Assembly (NCBI GenBank): GCA_015522395.1
Contig: WAMH01000223.1
Span: 1-13,526 of the forward strand
Length of the DNA: 13,526 nt
DNA from: Thermococcus sp.
GTDB lineage: Archaea; Methanobacteriota_B; Thermococci; Thermococcales; Thermococcaceae
Reading direction: 5' to 3'
The first letter of the stretch is position 1. The number at the start of each line of letters is the position of its first letter. This document shows positions 6,390-13,016 of the stretch, in pieces. The notes beneath the pieces are model-generated. The model saw only the letters and a list, made by a program, of their open reading frames with translations, made no database searches and was not told the origin of the DNA. The position numbers and the translations under genes are program-made.

Positions 6390-7332
6390 CCTCGATTACC
6401 CTCCTCACGTATTCCCTCTCCGGCCTCACAGGGAAGTTGTAAGGCTCTTTTTTCGGCCTCTCATTGTAGTACGGCCTATTGCAGCCCGGGCAGCCGTGGG
6501 TGGCGAAGACCTCGGGCGGAACCAGCTCCATAAGCTTCTCCTTTGGAATCCCGAAGCCGGTGAGGTTGCCTTCGTTATCGAAGGTGAAATCCTCCACGGA
6601 GGCGAGGCCAGCCTCAAGGATGTACCTCGCAAGCTGTATCCTGCGGTAGCGCTCGAGGGACGGCGGTTTAGCGTTCTCAAGGCGCGTTCCCTTAACCGGG
6701 GTGAAGGCGAAGAGGGAAACCTCGGCTTCCATGGCATAGACCCTTGCCATCGTCTCAACCATCTCCCCGTCGGTCTCACCGAGGCCCACTATGAGGTGAA
6801 CGAAGGCCCTCCCGGGGCCGAAGACATCGATGACGTCCCGGGTAAAGGCCCACATCTCGTCCCAGGAATAGAGGGAGTCCTTAACTTCCCCGTAAACCCG
6901 CTCGCTCGCGGCGTCGAGGCCCACCCCAATGTAGTCAACGCCCCGTCTTTTGAACTCCCTCAGCGTTCCCTTTTCAACGGGCGTTATCGAGACCGAGATC
7001 GGAAGGTTCAGGGGGGCAAAGACCTCAAGAAGTTCCAGGACATCATCCACCATCCCTGGATAGTCTATCGTCTGGAGGCAGAGCCTGGAGAAGCCCCCCT
7101 TTGGTAGCGCATCCAAAACCTCCTCAAGCTCAAAGACCGGCCAGGTTATACGGGAGAGCTTTTCCAAGTCGGCTCTGCTCTCCCTCGCCTGGACACAGAA
7201 GGCGCAGTTGTTCCTGCAATGGCCGGGCCAGTATGTCATCAGGTAAGCGGCGGCCGGCCTTGCAAGCATCTTTCCCTTTTTTAGACCCATCGCAACCGCC
7301 GTTCCGTAGGAGACGCGAACGAGCTCAACCAT
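6379..7332 (-). CDS. lipS2: Radical SAM enzyme, probable LipS2 subunit of archaeal lipoyl synthase
   Basis: ATG at 7332 (317 residues) follows GGGTGAT and overlaps the upstream MFS gene by 8 bases; the GTG at 7341 is less likely. C39-x3-C43-x2-C46 is the radical SAM cluster motif, in a BioB-like context (WPGHCRNNCAFC). Three more cysteines, C85 (RLCLQT) and C281/C284 (HGCPGCNRPYYNERP), could hold a second Fe-S cluster. In T. kodakarensis the LipS1/LipS2 pair replaces LipA; as I recall, LipS2 is TK2248, carries two 4Fe-4S clusters and adds the first sulfur at C8 of the octanoyl group, after which LipS1 acts at C6. The specific call rests on matching gene order (PAN ... RIO2, small protein, this gene, MFS, asparaginase), on length and on the extra cysteines. 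The alternative is another BioB-like radical SAM enzyme. No LipS1 or lipoate-protein ligase gene is in the window. Confidence 0.75.
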   Translation of the reverse strand: MVELVRVSYGTAVAMGLKKGKMLARPAAAYLMTYWPGHCRNNCAFCVQARESRADLEKLSRITWPVFELEEVLDALPKGGFSRLCLQTIDYPGMVDDVLELLEVFAPLNLPISVSITPVEKGTLREFKRRGVDYIGVGLDAASERVYGEVKDSLYSWDEMWAFTRDVIDVFGPGRAFVHLIVGLGETDGEMVETMARVYAMEAEVSLFAFTPVKGTRLENAKPPSLERYRRIQLARYILEAGLASVEDFTFDNEGNLTGFGIPKEKLMELVPPEVFATHGCPGCNRPYYNERPKKEPYNFPVRPEREYVRRVIEAIL

Positions 7333-8497
7333 CCCTATCACCCAAGAAGTAGGGCAGCGTCACGGTTAAAAGTGCTATCCCCGCGAGGAGGGGCGGGAAC
7401 TTAAGAACCCCCACGTATCCAAGAAACTCCGCTGCATAGCCGAGGGAAAACTGACCGCTCATCGTCCCGATGTCGAAGAACATCGTGTAGACGCTCGAAC
7501 CCATTGTTCTTATCCTCTGGGGCAGGTTTCCGAGGGCCATGAGCTGCATCGCCGGAACGGCCAGACCGAAGCCCGCACCTATAAGAACCGCACTGACGTA
7601 TGAAGCCGGAGGTGTGGGATAGAAAAGGAGCAGGCCGTAGCCGGTTATTATGGTTACCAAGCCCGCGTCAGACACGGGTATTGGCCCCATCCTGTCGGCG
7701 CTCTTGCCCCCCAGAACCCTCGTGACGAAGCTCGATATTCCTATAACCATCATGTAGGTACCGAATACCCTCTGGGGATAGGAGAGCTCCTTGTAGAGGG
7801 CCGGGAGGAAGGTGGTCACGCCGGCGTATGAGGCCGAGAAAAAGAGAAGGGCTACCGATGCCGCCACGAAGTATGGTCTCAGGAGTTGGGAGTAGTCTGC
7901 CTTCTCATCTCTCTCGGTTGAACCAAAGACCTTTCCAACGTCCCTCCTCACCGGAACCACGAAGAGCGCCCCCACCAGAGAAAAGAAGGCCACGAGGGCA
8001 AACGCCCCCGAAAAGCCTAGGTAGTCGGAGGCGTAGCCGCCGAGTGCAGGTCCAATGATGTTGCCCAAAGAGAACATCATGCCACGCCAGCCGAGGGTCT
8101 CGCCGACCCTGCCGGGAGGGGCGAGGTCAACCGCCGTGGAGAGGCTTGAGGGAAAGAAGATGCCCATCGAGAAGCCGTGTAAAGCCCTCGTGAAGGCGAA
8201 GAGCCAGATGCTACCCGTTAAAGCCGAGGCAACGTAGAGAATGCCTGAAACGAGACTCAGGAGATTTCCGAAAATCATGGCCTCAAGCCTGTAACCCCTG
8301 TCTCCGATGAGTCCGCCTATGGGCTTGGAGATAAGTGAGAGAACCGACGTTATGCCCGCGAGGAGACCCACCAGGAAGGGAGTGGCACCCAAAGTTATCG
8401 CAAAGGGGGAGACTATTGGGCTGACCGAGCTTATACCAAGGAAGAAGAAAAGGGTCGAGAAATTGAGGAGCCAGATGTTGCGGAAATTCTCGTCCAC
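7325..8497 (-). CDS. Major facilitator superfamily transporter (12 TM)
   Basis: GTG at 8497 overlaps the asparaginase stop (TAGTG) by one base, with GAGGTAGGGG upstream inside that gene, so translation is likely coupled. The 390-residue product has about twelve membrane helices in two halves joined by a polar loop (~195-210, RRDVGKVFGSTERDEKADYSQ). MFS motif A is intact between helices 2 and 3: GGLIGDRGYR (61-70), with D66 and R67. A second loop, GGKSADRMG, repeats it in the C-terminal half. This is the normal layout of a proton-coupled importer or drug/metabolite exporter; the substrate cannot be read from sequence. Its place between an isoaspartyl peptidase/asparaginase and a lipoyl synthase subunit gives conflicting hints (amino acid or small acid). 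It is the middle gene of a three-gene operon. Confidence 0.9.
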   Translation of the reverse strand: MDENFRNIWLLNFSTLFFFLGISSVSPIVSPFAITLGATPFLVGLLAGITSVLSLISKPIGGLIGDRGYRLEAMIFGNLLSLVSGILYVASALTGSIWLFAFTRALHGFSMGIFFPSSLSTAVDLAPPGRVGETLGWRGMMFSLGNIIGPALGGYASDYLGFSGAFALVAFFSLVGALFVVPVRRDVGKVFGSTERDEKADYSQLLRPYFVAASVALLFFSASYAGVTTFLPALYKELSYPQRVFGTYMMVIGISSFVTRVLGGKSADRMGPIPVSDAGLVTIITGYGLLLFYPTPPASYVSAVLIGAGFGLAVPAMQLMALGNLPQRIRTMGSSVYTMFFDIGTMSGQFSLGYAAEFLGYVGVLKFPPLLAGIALLTVTLPYFLGDRDG

Positions 8498-9417
8498 TAA
8501 ACCCCTACCTCCGGTTCATTCATTCCGTTCTTCATGAAGGCGTGGCTCATGTGCTTGGTGTTCTTGGCAAAGCCGACGTTTCCGTGGGAATCGACCATTA
8601 TGATGCCCATCGTGTCCCTCCCGAAGTATTTGGTCGCGAGGCTTATCGCGGCTTCACTTGCAGCCTGAGCGTTCATGCCCAGCCTTACGAAGTCGGTTGC
8701 GCTCTTCGCCAGGGCGAGCTTTATGGCAACTTCACCTAGGCCCGTGCATGAGGCCCCGGCAACCTCGTTGGCGTAGGTTCCGCCGCCGATTATCGGCGTG
8801 TCTCCAACCCTGCCAAACATCTTGAGGAAGACGCCGCCGGTTGAGGTTCCGGCAACCACCTCCTCACCGTCGAAAGCCACCGCTCCAACCGTGCTCCTAA
8901 GAACCTCGGGGTACTCCGTTATCAGCTCGTTGAGTTTCTTCCAGTGCCTGGTTTCGCCCTTCTCGATAAGCTTCTTTCTCAGTTCTCCCCACTGTTTCAG
9001 CCTCTCGTCGGTTACAGGGTTGTACTCCTCGAAGCCGAGAAGCCTCGCGAACTTCACGGCACCCTCCCCGCTCAGGAGAACGTGATCGGTCTTCTCCATG
9101 ACCTTTCTGGCGACGCTTATGGGATTCTTTACACCCCAGATTCCAGCGACAGCGCCGGCATCCAAAGTTTTCCCGCGCATTATCGCCGCGTCCATCTCGA
9201 CCCTTCCATCTAGCGTTAGAACGCTCCCGGTTCCGGCGTTGAAGAGCGGGTTGTCTTCGAGGGATTTAACCGCTTCTTCAACGGCATCAAGGGCGGAGCC
9301 GCGCTTCAGCTCCTTCCAGCCGGCTAAAACTGCCTCCCTAACTCCGTTGAGAACCTTTGGAATGCGCTCCTTCTTTTTAATCGTCCCGGCGCCGCCGTGG
9401 ACTATGATCGCGACCAT
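8497..9417 (-). CDS. Plant-type L-asparaginase / isoaspartyl peptidase (Ntn hydrolase)
   Basis: ATG at 9417 (306 residues) is chosen because AGGTGG (9423-9428) lies five bases upstream and the protein then begins MVAIIVHGGAG, as the family does. Further upstream codons have no family similarity. The enzyme is made as an inactive precursor that cuts itself before T176 (context EVLRSTVGAVAF), giving an alpha chain (1-175) and a beta chain whose N-terminal Thr is the nucleophile. Other signatures: GTSTGGVF after the nucleophile, GRVGDTP (202-208, R203 and D206 for the substrate carboxylate) and TGLGE (225-229). It hydrolyses L-asparagine and beta-aspartyl dipeptides to aspartate; the latter activity disposes of heat-damaged isoaspartyl residues, useful in a hyperthermophile. 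From memory, the T. kodakarensis enzyme TK2246 is a characterised thermostable member. It is the first gene of the operon with the MFS transporter and lipS2. Confidence 0.94.
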   Translation of the reverse strand: MVAIIVHGGAGTIKKKERIPKVLNGVREAVLAGWKELKRGSALDAVEEAVKSLEDNPLFNAGTGSVLTLDGRVEMDAAIMRGKTLDAGAVAGIWGVKNPISVARKVMEKTDHVLLSGEGAVKFARLLGFEEYNPVTDERLKQWGELRKKLIEKGETRHWKKLNELITEYPEVLRSTVGAVAFDGEEVVAGTSTGGVFLKMFGRVGDTPIIGGGTYANEVAGASCTGLGEVAIKLALAKSATDFVRLGMNAQAASEAAISLATKYFGRDTMGIIMVDSHGNVGFAKNTKHMSHAFMKNGMNEPEVGV

Positions 9418-9524
9418 GGGAACCACCTGGTAAAAGAGCGCTCGAAGGGTTAAAAGGATTATGGAAACGAGACCTGGGGGGTTTATATACAAAGAGGGGA
9501 TAAAGGAGGGAAGGGATCACAACG
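9418..9524. promoter_or_regulatory. Divergent promoter region of the asparaginase operon and NSS transporter
   Basis: This 107-base gap holds two TATA-like elements. GTTTATATAC (9481-9490) can be read either way: toward the transporter it gives a start near 9510, and toward the asparaginase a start near 9460. CCTTTTAACC on the - strand (9448-9457) is a second candidate for the asparaginase but would leave a leader that barely includes its AGGTGG. The transporter has purine-rich GGAGGG (9505-9510) at a long 14-base spacing from ATG 9525, and AAGGGA (9511-9516) closer to it. Confidence 0.5.
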
Positions 9525-10805
9525 ATGTTTAACCGGAACAGACTCTGGTATATTTCCCTCGTGGTAGCGGCGTATATGGTGGGTGTCTCCAACCTCTGGA
9601 AGTTTCCAGCCCTAGTTCTGAAATACGGACTGGGCGGGTTGCTATCGTATATCTTCATGGTAACCGTTATGGTGCCCCTGATAGCGACAGCAATGGTGAG
9701 CACCAAGAACAAGGGGTACGAGCTGGCAGAGTTCTACAGCAGGGAGTTCAACACCGTATGGCCCGCAATGGCGTTCTTTCTCTTTGACATTATCCTGTTG
9801 CTGTACTACCCGATCGTCAGCGGGTGGTTTCTGGGGAGGCTGGCCCCCACGGAGCTGCTCCCCCCGGATGTGTGGGGTGCTGCGGCATTGTTGCTGTTCT
9901 TTGCGCTCCTCACCATAACCCTCAGAAAGGGAGAGAATCACACGATGGATGTGATGGTGGTCTCACTGGTCATAGCATTCGCCGCTCTTATCCTCGTGAG
10001 CTGGAGCCTCTACTCAAGAATAGAAACAATGGGCACGACGCCAGTGTTCAAGAACCAGCTACTTCAGGTGCTCACATGGAGGGGCGTGAGTTCAAGGATG
10101 CTTGTGGAGATGGCCAAACAGGCGGCGTATTCAGTGGGAATTGGGATGGGGTTTTATCTCGTTCTGGGGAGCTTTTTATCTGAGAAAACAAGTCCAGTCA
10201 AGATCGCAACCGTGGGGGTCATCCTCGACACCCTCGCGGGAGTAATCAGCACACTGATCATGGTGATGGCCATCTCGGTATCTCCAAGTGCAAGCATCCA
10301 GGGGAACGCCGTGGTAATATCAACGCTACCAGAAACCCTCGTGACAGTGGGCATGAAACCCGCCCTGTATTTCCTGTATCTGGCATTCTTTTTCGCAGCG
10401 CTGTCAAGTATGATCCCCTTGGGTGAGGTGGTCACGAGAGTTCTAATGGAGCTCTCCAGAAAACCGTTGAATCCCCGCAGGTTGCCGGGATTCAGGAAGA
10501 AGTCCGTGCTCCTTGTGATGAGTTTCACGCTCCTGCTGGGACTATCGATGGTTGCAGTGAGGGGGTACACAGGGCTGGATGTCATAACCGTCCTCGACAC
10601 CGCCGCGGAGACATTTATACTCTTCGGGGCGATTTTAGAGGTGCTGGCCGTCCTCTATGGCAAAAGCTACATCCCGGGAGCATTCAAAGTAGGTTCGTAT
10701 CCGGGTATCGTCTCCCTCTTCATCCTTGGAACGCTGGCCGTGTGGGGGATGATAGCCGATAGAAATCTCATTCCCCTCTCCATTCTCCTAGTGGTGCTCG
10801 GCTAG
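9525..10805 (+). CDS. Short neurotransmitter:sodium symporter (NSS/LeuT-fold) family transporter
   Basis: This 426-residue integral membrane protein has about eleven helices. The first contains a diverged NSS signature, VGVSNLWKFP (19-28), against the usual GLGN-[IFV]-WRFP; N23 matches the Na1-site Asn27 of LeuT and K26 replaces the gating Arg30. A helix-8 segment FFFAALSS (A291, S294, S295) matches the LeuT Na2-site residues Ala351, Thr354 and Ser355, and QAAYSVGIGMGFYLVLGS matches unwound helix 6. These comparisons are by eye. The family imports amino acids or related compounds with Na+. Length is about 80 residues below LeuT; the deficit seems to lie in shortened loops and a trimmed C-terminus after helix 11. 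It is divergent from an aspartate-releasing asparaginase, which may hint at an amino acid substrate, and converges on an AbrB-PhoU regulator. Substrate unknown. Confidence 0.82.
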   Translation: MFNRNRLWYISLVVAAYMVGVSNLWKFPALVLKYGLGGLLSYIFMVTVMVPLIATAMVSTKNKGYELAEFYSREFNTVWPAMAFFLFDIILLLYYPIVSGWFLGRLAPTELLPPDVWGAAALLLFFALLTITLRKGENHTMDVMVVSLVIAFAALILVSWSLYSRIETMGTTPVFKNQLLQVLTWRGVSSRMLVEMAKQAAYSVGIGMGFYLVLGSFLSEKTSPVKIATVGVILDTLAGVISTLIMVMAISVSPSASIQGNAVVISTLPETLVTVGMKPALYFLYLAFFFAALSSMIPLGEVVTRVLMELSRKPLNPRRLPGFRKKSVLLVMSFTLLLGLSMVAVRGYTGLDVITVLDTAAETFILFGAILEVLAVLYGKSYIPGAFKVGSYPGIVSLFILGTLAVWGMIADRNLIPLSILLVVLG

Positions 10806-10853
10806 CCCTGATACCGGGAAAATTCTGGAGAAAACACCCGCAGGCGTGAAACC

Positions 10854-11768
10854 TCAGCTCAAGGCCATATTGATTACCGTCTCGCCGATGTTCTCGAGGT
10901 ACTCGAGGATCCTGCGGTAGCTTTCAAGGGCTATGGACCTGCGATAGTCTATGGAGCGTATCTCCTCCTTGAGTTCAAGCATCAAACCGTCTATTTTGCC
11001 GAGATCACGCTCCTCGATCTGCTCCACCATCTCCACGAACTTCTCGCGGAGGTAGCCAACGTTTATATCGCTCGGGTTTTCAGCTATGCGGGTTATGTGA
11101 TCACCTATCCTCTCGATGTTCCTGACGATGAAGAGTATCCCCAGGAGATCGAAGGTTCTCCTTATCACACCGCTCCCTTCTGTCACGCTCCTCCTACTCA
11201 GCAGTCTGTTGACCGCACGGATTATGAGGAAGTAGAACCTGTCGAGCTCGTTCTCAAGGTCGTTTATATCGCGGAGTATCTCCTTGTCGTCAGGGGAGGG
11301 AATGAGCAACTCCAGATCGCCCAACATTGAGACGACGAGCGAGCGTATTCGCATCAGGAGCTCGGAGATGTTTATCTCGTCCTCGTCGAGTAGGCTCTTG
11401 GCAACTATCCTCTGGGGTTCGTCAAGGATTACCTCCACCCCTGGGAGACTCTGCAGAACCTTCCTGACCTTAACCTTGTAGATGGGCATCTCCTCCTTAA
11501 AGACGACCTCGATGACATCGTAGCCCTGGATGTAAGCAGAGATGGCCAGACGGACTGCCATGTCGGGGGAGAACCTGCGGGGGATCGTGAGCACCTTCCT
11601 CTCGCTGATCTCACGTGGCTCCTTTGGAAAGATGGTTATACTGCCATCCGGGTTTATAGAGAGCGGAATCACGTCACCCTGTCCAAGATTATGCTCCCGA
11701 ACCCATTTTTTCGGAAGGGAAATTATATATGAACTTCGACCGGTAAACTGTATTTTTCTGAACTCCAT
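10854..11768 (-). CDS. AbrB-like DNA-binding domain fused to PhoU domain, transport regulator
   Basis: ATG at 11768 (304 residues) is preferred to GTG 11777 because GGTGG (11774-11778) lies five bases before it. Residues ~4-50 form a SpoVT/AbrB swapped-hairpin DNA-binding domain (KIQFTGRSSYIISLPKKWV...), and residues ~90-304 are a helical PhoU domain with both signature helices: LENELDRF (E172, D176) and RNIERIGDHITRIAE (R216-E230). PhoU helix motifs bind metal clusters and report phosphate transporter state. In archaea AbrB-PhoU fusions are annotated as phosphate uptake regulators and probably combine sensing with transcription control. No pst genes or phosphate permease are visible, so this copy is an orphan. 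It is convergent with the NSS transporter (48-base gap) and divergent from an MFS transporter, either of which could be a target (inference). Confidence 0.9.
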   Translation of the reverse strand: MEFRKIQFTGRSSYIISLPKKWVREHNLGQGDVIPLSINPDGSITIFPKEPREISERKVLTIPRRFSPDMAVRLAISAYIQGYDVIEVVFKEEMPIYKVKVRKVLQSLPGVEVILDEPQRIVAKSLLDEDEINISELLMRIRSLVVSMLGDLELLIPSPDDKEILRDINDLENELDRFYFLIIRAVNRLLSRRSVTEGSGVIRRTFDLLGILFIVRNIERIGDHITRIAENPSDINVGYLREKFVEMVEQIEERDLGKIDGLMLELKEEIRSIDYRRSIALESYRRILEYLENIGETVINMALS

Positions 11769-11852
11769 AGATTCCACCAGAGGTATATACCCGGAGAAAG
11801 ATAAAAAGTCCCATTTCGATAAACTTATAAACGCTATGAAAAACGTTTGACC
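11769..11852. promoter_or_regulatory. Divergent promoter region, AbrB-PhoU and MFS genes, with leaderless + start
   Basis: On the + strand, CTTATAAAC (11824-11832) lies ~25 bases before ATG 11853 and there is no ribosome binding site, so the MFS message is probably leaderless. On the - strand, GACTTTTTAT (11801-11810) and the reverse reading of the same TATAA element are candidates for the PhoU gene. GGTATATAC (11782-11790) is too close to its start. An inverted repeat AAACG-10 bases-CGTTT (11829-11833 and 11844-11848) covers the stretch between the + TATA box and the start codon, where an operator could act. Confidence 0.5.
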
Positions 11853-13016
11853 ATGCTCTCCGGGTACGGTAGGGACGCGAGGATACTCATCGGTGCGAAC
11901 GCCCTTGGGCAGACGTTCCTGTGGTTCTCGTTCTTCATGATGCCTTTCTATCTCAAGGCCCTTGGCTACGGCATGAAAGCGATGGGGGTCTTTTTCTCCG
12001 CCCAGACGATAGTGGGTGGCCTCTTCTTCCTCCTTGCGGGACCAATATCGCTGCGTCTCGGTTACAGGAGAACGCTTCTCTTAAGCGCCCTCGCAGGTTT
12101 GGCCGGGAGGGTTCTTCAGGTTTCCGCCGCGAACTGGGGGGTGCTGTTCACAGGTTTCGTGCTGGTTGGTGTGAACATGGGGCTCAGACAGCCGAACTAC
12201 AACGCCTACCTTAGCGAGCTCGTCCCGGACGATAAAAGACACGAGGCGTTCTCAAAGAGCTTCGGCCTCGGAACACTCTTCAACTCACTTGGAGTTTTGC
12301 TGGCAGGTTTCCTGCCCGGCTATCTAATGGGCCTCTCCCTAGCGGAGGAAACAGCTTACAGGGTAACGTTCTCACTCTCGATCCTCCAGTTTATCTTCGT
12401 TATCCCTGCTCTACTGGTGGTAAGGGACGTGGAGGTTAAAGAGAAGAGGATAAGATGGGAAAGGGCCCTCGTTCTCAAGATCCTCAAGTTCTCCCTGCCA
12501 AGCGCACTCATAGGCCTCGGCGCGGGGATAACGATACCCTTCATGAGCCTCTACTTCAAGATTCGCTTCGGTGAAACCCTCTCGGCCATAAGCTACGTCT
12601 TCTTCTTTCAACAACTGGCTATGGGACTGGGCTCCTTCGGCCTTCCTGAGCTTGTCAGGAGGTACGGCCCGGTTAGGGTCATAACCTCCTTCCAGGGAAC
12701 GGCGACGTTCCTCTTTGTGATCTTCCCCTCCATAGGGACCTTCGTCCTGGCCGGAGCCGTTTACGTCTTCAGGGCAATACTCATGAACATAATCTGGCCC
12801 ATAAACAGCTCCTTTATGATGGGGTTCTTCAAAACTGAAGAAAAGGCGACCGCCAACGGGATCCAGCAGGCATTCTCAACCTTCATGCGCGGTATTGGCA
12901 ACTCTCTGGGCGGAACGCTCTTCGCCCTTTCTCTAGCATATCCGTTCTACGCCACGGCCCTTCTCTACGCTGTGGCAACGGGCCTATTCTACACGTTTTT
13001 CAGGAGGTACAATTGA
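11853..13016 (+). CDS. Major facilitator superfamily transporter, probably leaderless message
   Basis: ATG 11853 is favoured over TTG 11847 since the TATA box puts the transcription start at about this base. The 387-residue protein has about twelve membrane helices in two halves, with a charged linker VVRDVEVKEKRIRWERAL (~190-207). The helix 2-3 loop GPISLRLGYRR (63-73) has the shape of MFS motif A but lacks its conserved Asp, so the family is certain while the mechanism class is not. Another polar loop, LVPDDKRHEAFSKSFGLGTLFNS, is typical of multidrug- or sugar-type MFS proteins. The substrate is unknown. It is not closely alike to the other MFS protein in this window, so they are not recent duplicates. 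Divergence from the AbrB-PhoU gene makes regulation by that protein possible. Its stop codon abuts the stop of the convergent iorB. Confidence 0.88.
   Translation: MLSGYGRDARILIGANALGQTFLWFSFFMMPFYLKALGYGMKAMGVFFSAQTIVGGLFFLLAGPISLRLGYRRTLLLSALAGLAGRVLQVSAANWGVLFTGFVLVGVNMGLRQPNYNAYLSELVPDDKRHEAFSKSFGLGTLFNSLGVLLAGFLPGYLMGLSLAEETAYRVTFSLSILQFIFVIPALLVVRDVEVKEKRIRWERALVLKILKFSLPSALIGLGAGITIPFMSLYFKIRFGETLSAISYVFFFQQLAMGLGSFGLPELVRRYGPVRVITSFQGTATFLFVIFPSIGTFVLAGAVYVFRAILMNIIWPINSSFMMGFFKTEEKATANGIQQAFSTFMRGIGNSLGGTLFALSLAYPFYATALLYAVATGLFYTFFRRYN

Noticed and set aside
6370..7107. 245-codon + strand open frame
   Set aside because: Antisense to the radical SAM gene, which has the Cys motif and family length; the + product is unstructured and rich in Gly, Arg and Pro.
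10154..10600. 148-codon - strand open frame inside the NSS transporter
   Set aside because: The opposite strand encodes a coherent membrane protein with NSS residues, so this is a shadow frame.
7325..13016. The two MFS genes as a recent tandem duplication
   Set aside because: Their proteins differ in motif A, linker and loop sequences throughout, so they only share the superfamily fold.
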